Assembly: GCA_003551945.1 (NCBI GenBank)
Contig: PUNZ01000092.1
Coordinates: 1 to 6,318, forward strand
Length of the DNA: 6,318 nt
From: Halovenus sp.
Lineage (GTDB): Archaea > Halobacteriota > Halobacteria > Halobacteriales > Haloarculaceae
Direction: 5' to 3'
In this document: piece after piece, positions 5,821-6,318 of the stretch
Position numbering within the stretch: the stretch's first letter is position 1
Layout: every line of letters starts with the position of its first letter
Translations under genes and position numbers: made by a program
Notes under the pieces: model-generated
The model's database searches: none
The model's input: the letters and a program-made list of their open reading frames with translations, nothing else
What the model was told of the DNA's origin: nothing

Positions 5821-6318
5821 CTACTCTGGCCTGAGTTCGTTGTTGACGATTGTCGCCGAGGGGTCGAACTCATTCAGGTTCAGCACGTGATTCAGGTCAT
5901 ACTGGCTTCGCGGGTCAGCAAGATAGAACGCGTCTTCCGAGAGCGAATCACCGAAGAATTCGTTGTCTGCCACCTCATGGTTTGGCCCGAACAGTTGAAC
6001 GTGACCGAGGTCGGTCTCCGGGTCGTCGAAGCGGTTGCGGGTGAACCGACCTGCATCGGTCTCAAGTCGAAGGGACACACCGTCACCGAGACCCTCCGCA
6101 GTAAACCGGTTGGCGACGACATCCACGTTCCGCGATGGATTGCTCAAATCGTCATCCTCCAATCCCCCGTGGATATGTACTTGCTGCGTATCCGAGCCAG
6201 TAACGTGCAAGTGGTTATCACGGATAGTGATTCCTTCGTAGCCGCCATCGGTATCCGCCGTAATAACGTTCTCTGCAGTGGATTCGATATCGTTGTTCGA
6301 CACTTCGACGTGTGAGCC
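5821..6318 (-). CDS. Right-handed parallel beta-helix protein, C-terminal part only
   Basis: The reading frame is open from the window's last base to the TAG at 5823-5821, giving 165 residues; the N-terminus lies outside the window. The visible part repeats a beta-helix rung pattern in which a strand leads into Asn and then a hydrophobic residue. Examples are VEVSNNDI (4-11), ITIRDNHL (30-37), VDVVANRF (65-72), RFTRNRF (91-97), HEVADNEF (114-121) and ATIVNNEL (155-162). Such Asn ladders are typical of pectate-lyase-like or NosD/CASH-type helices that act on, or bind, polysaccharides outside the cell. No catalytic residues can be assigned from this part. A GTG at 6303 is not taken as the start because GSHVEVS upstream of it continues a rung. 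It precedes B in the same direction with a 266-bp gap, so it probably has its own transcript. Confidence 0.82.
   Translation of the reverse strand, partial: GSHVEVSNNDIESTAENVITADTDGGYEGITIRDNHLHVTGSDTQQVHIHGGLEDDDLSNPSRNVDVVANRFTAEGLGDGVSLRLETDAGRFTRNRFDDPETDLGHVQLFGPNHEVADNEFFGDSLSEDAFYLADPRSQYDLNHVLNLNEFDPSATIVNNELRPE

Noticed and set aside
5800..6315. 171-residue plus-strand ORF opposite the beta-helix gene
   Set aside because: The minus strand shows regular beta-helix rungs with Asn ladders; the plus-strand frame shows no family pattern.
1..6318. Mobile element, CRISPR array or RNA gene
   Set aside because: No transposase-like protein, spaced direct repeats of CRISPR type, tRNA cloverleaf or rRNA segment was seen. 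The only long repeat is the A/B coding paralogy.

Overview
The window looks like haloarchaeal DNA. The proteins are acidic and rich in Asp and Glu, secreted proteins carry twin-arginine signal sequences, the signal peptidase is of the archaeal/ER type with a catalytic Ser-His pair, and most starts lack a clear Shine-Dalgarno sequence. Base composition looks only moderately GC-rich by eye, lower than is usual for many haloarchaea. I cannot name the species.

Six protein genes are supported. Five are on the minus strand, and two of those run off the window. In minus-strand transcription order they are: (1) 6318-5821, the C-terminal part of a secreted-type right-handed beta-helix protein; (2) 5554-4583, a TasA-like (DUF1102-like) surface protein, called 'B' here; (3) 4209-3118, its tandem paralogue 'A', with a near-identical N-terminal domain but a different C-terminal domain; (4) 1931-774, a SipW-like type I signal peptidase with an added extracytoplasmic domain; (5) 759-1, a membrane-anchored DUF5305 protein, incomplete at the window edge. 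One gene, at 2257-3081 on the plus strand, encodes an unrecognised membrane-associated protein with a C-terminal zinc ribbon. It converges on gene A with a 36-bp gap and diverges from the signal peptidase gene.

The likely theme is export, maturation and assembly of a cell-surface fibre. A and B resemble the TasA/CalY type of subunit, with a G-S-G-A-F signal-peptide end. SipW-type peptidases mature such subunits in bacteria. DUF5305 proteins commonly sit next to such peptidases in haloarchaea and probably act at the membrane. The sequence shows the gene arrangement and motifs; the fibre function is inference. The beta-helix and zinc-ribbon genes may be unrelated neighbours.

The longest gaps are 1932-2256 (upstream of two divergent genes, with several small dyads), 4210-4582 (AT-rich, TATA-like boxes upstream of A) and 5555-5820 (upstream of B, with one perfect dyad and an oligo-T run). 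I see no tRNA, rRNA, CRISPR array, transposase or inverted-repeat-bounded element.
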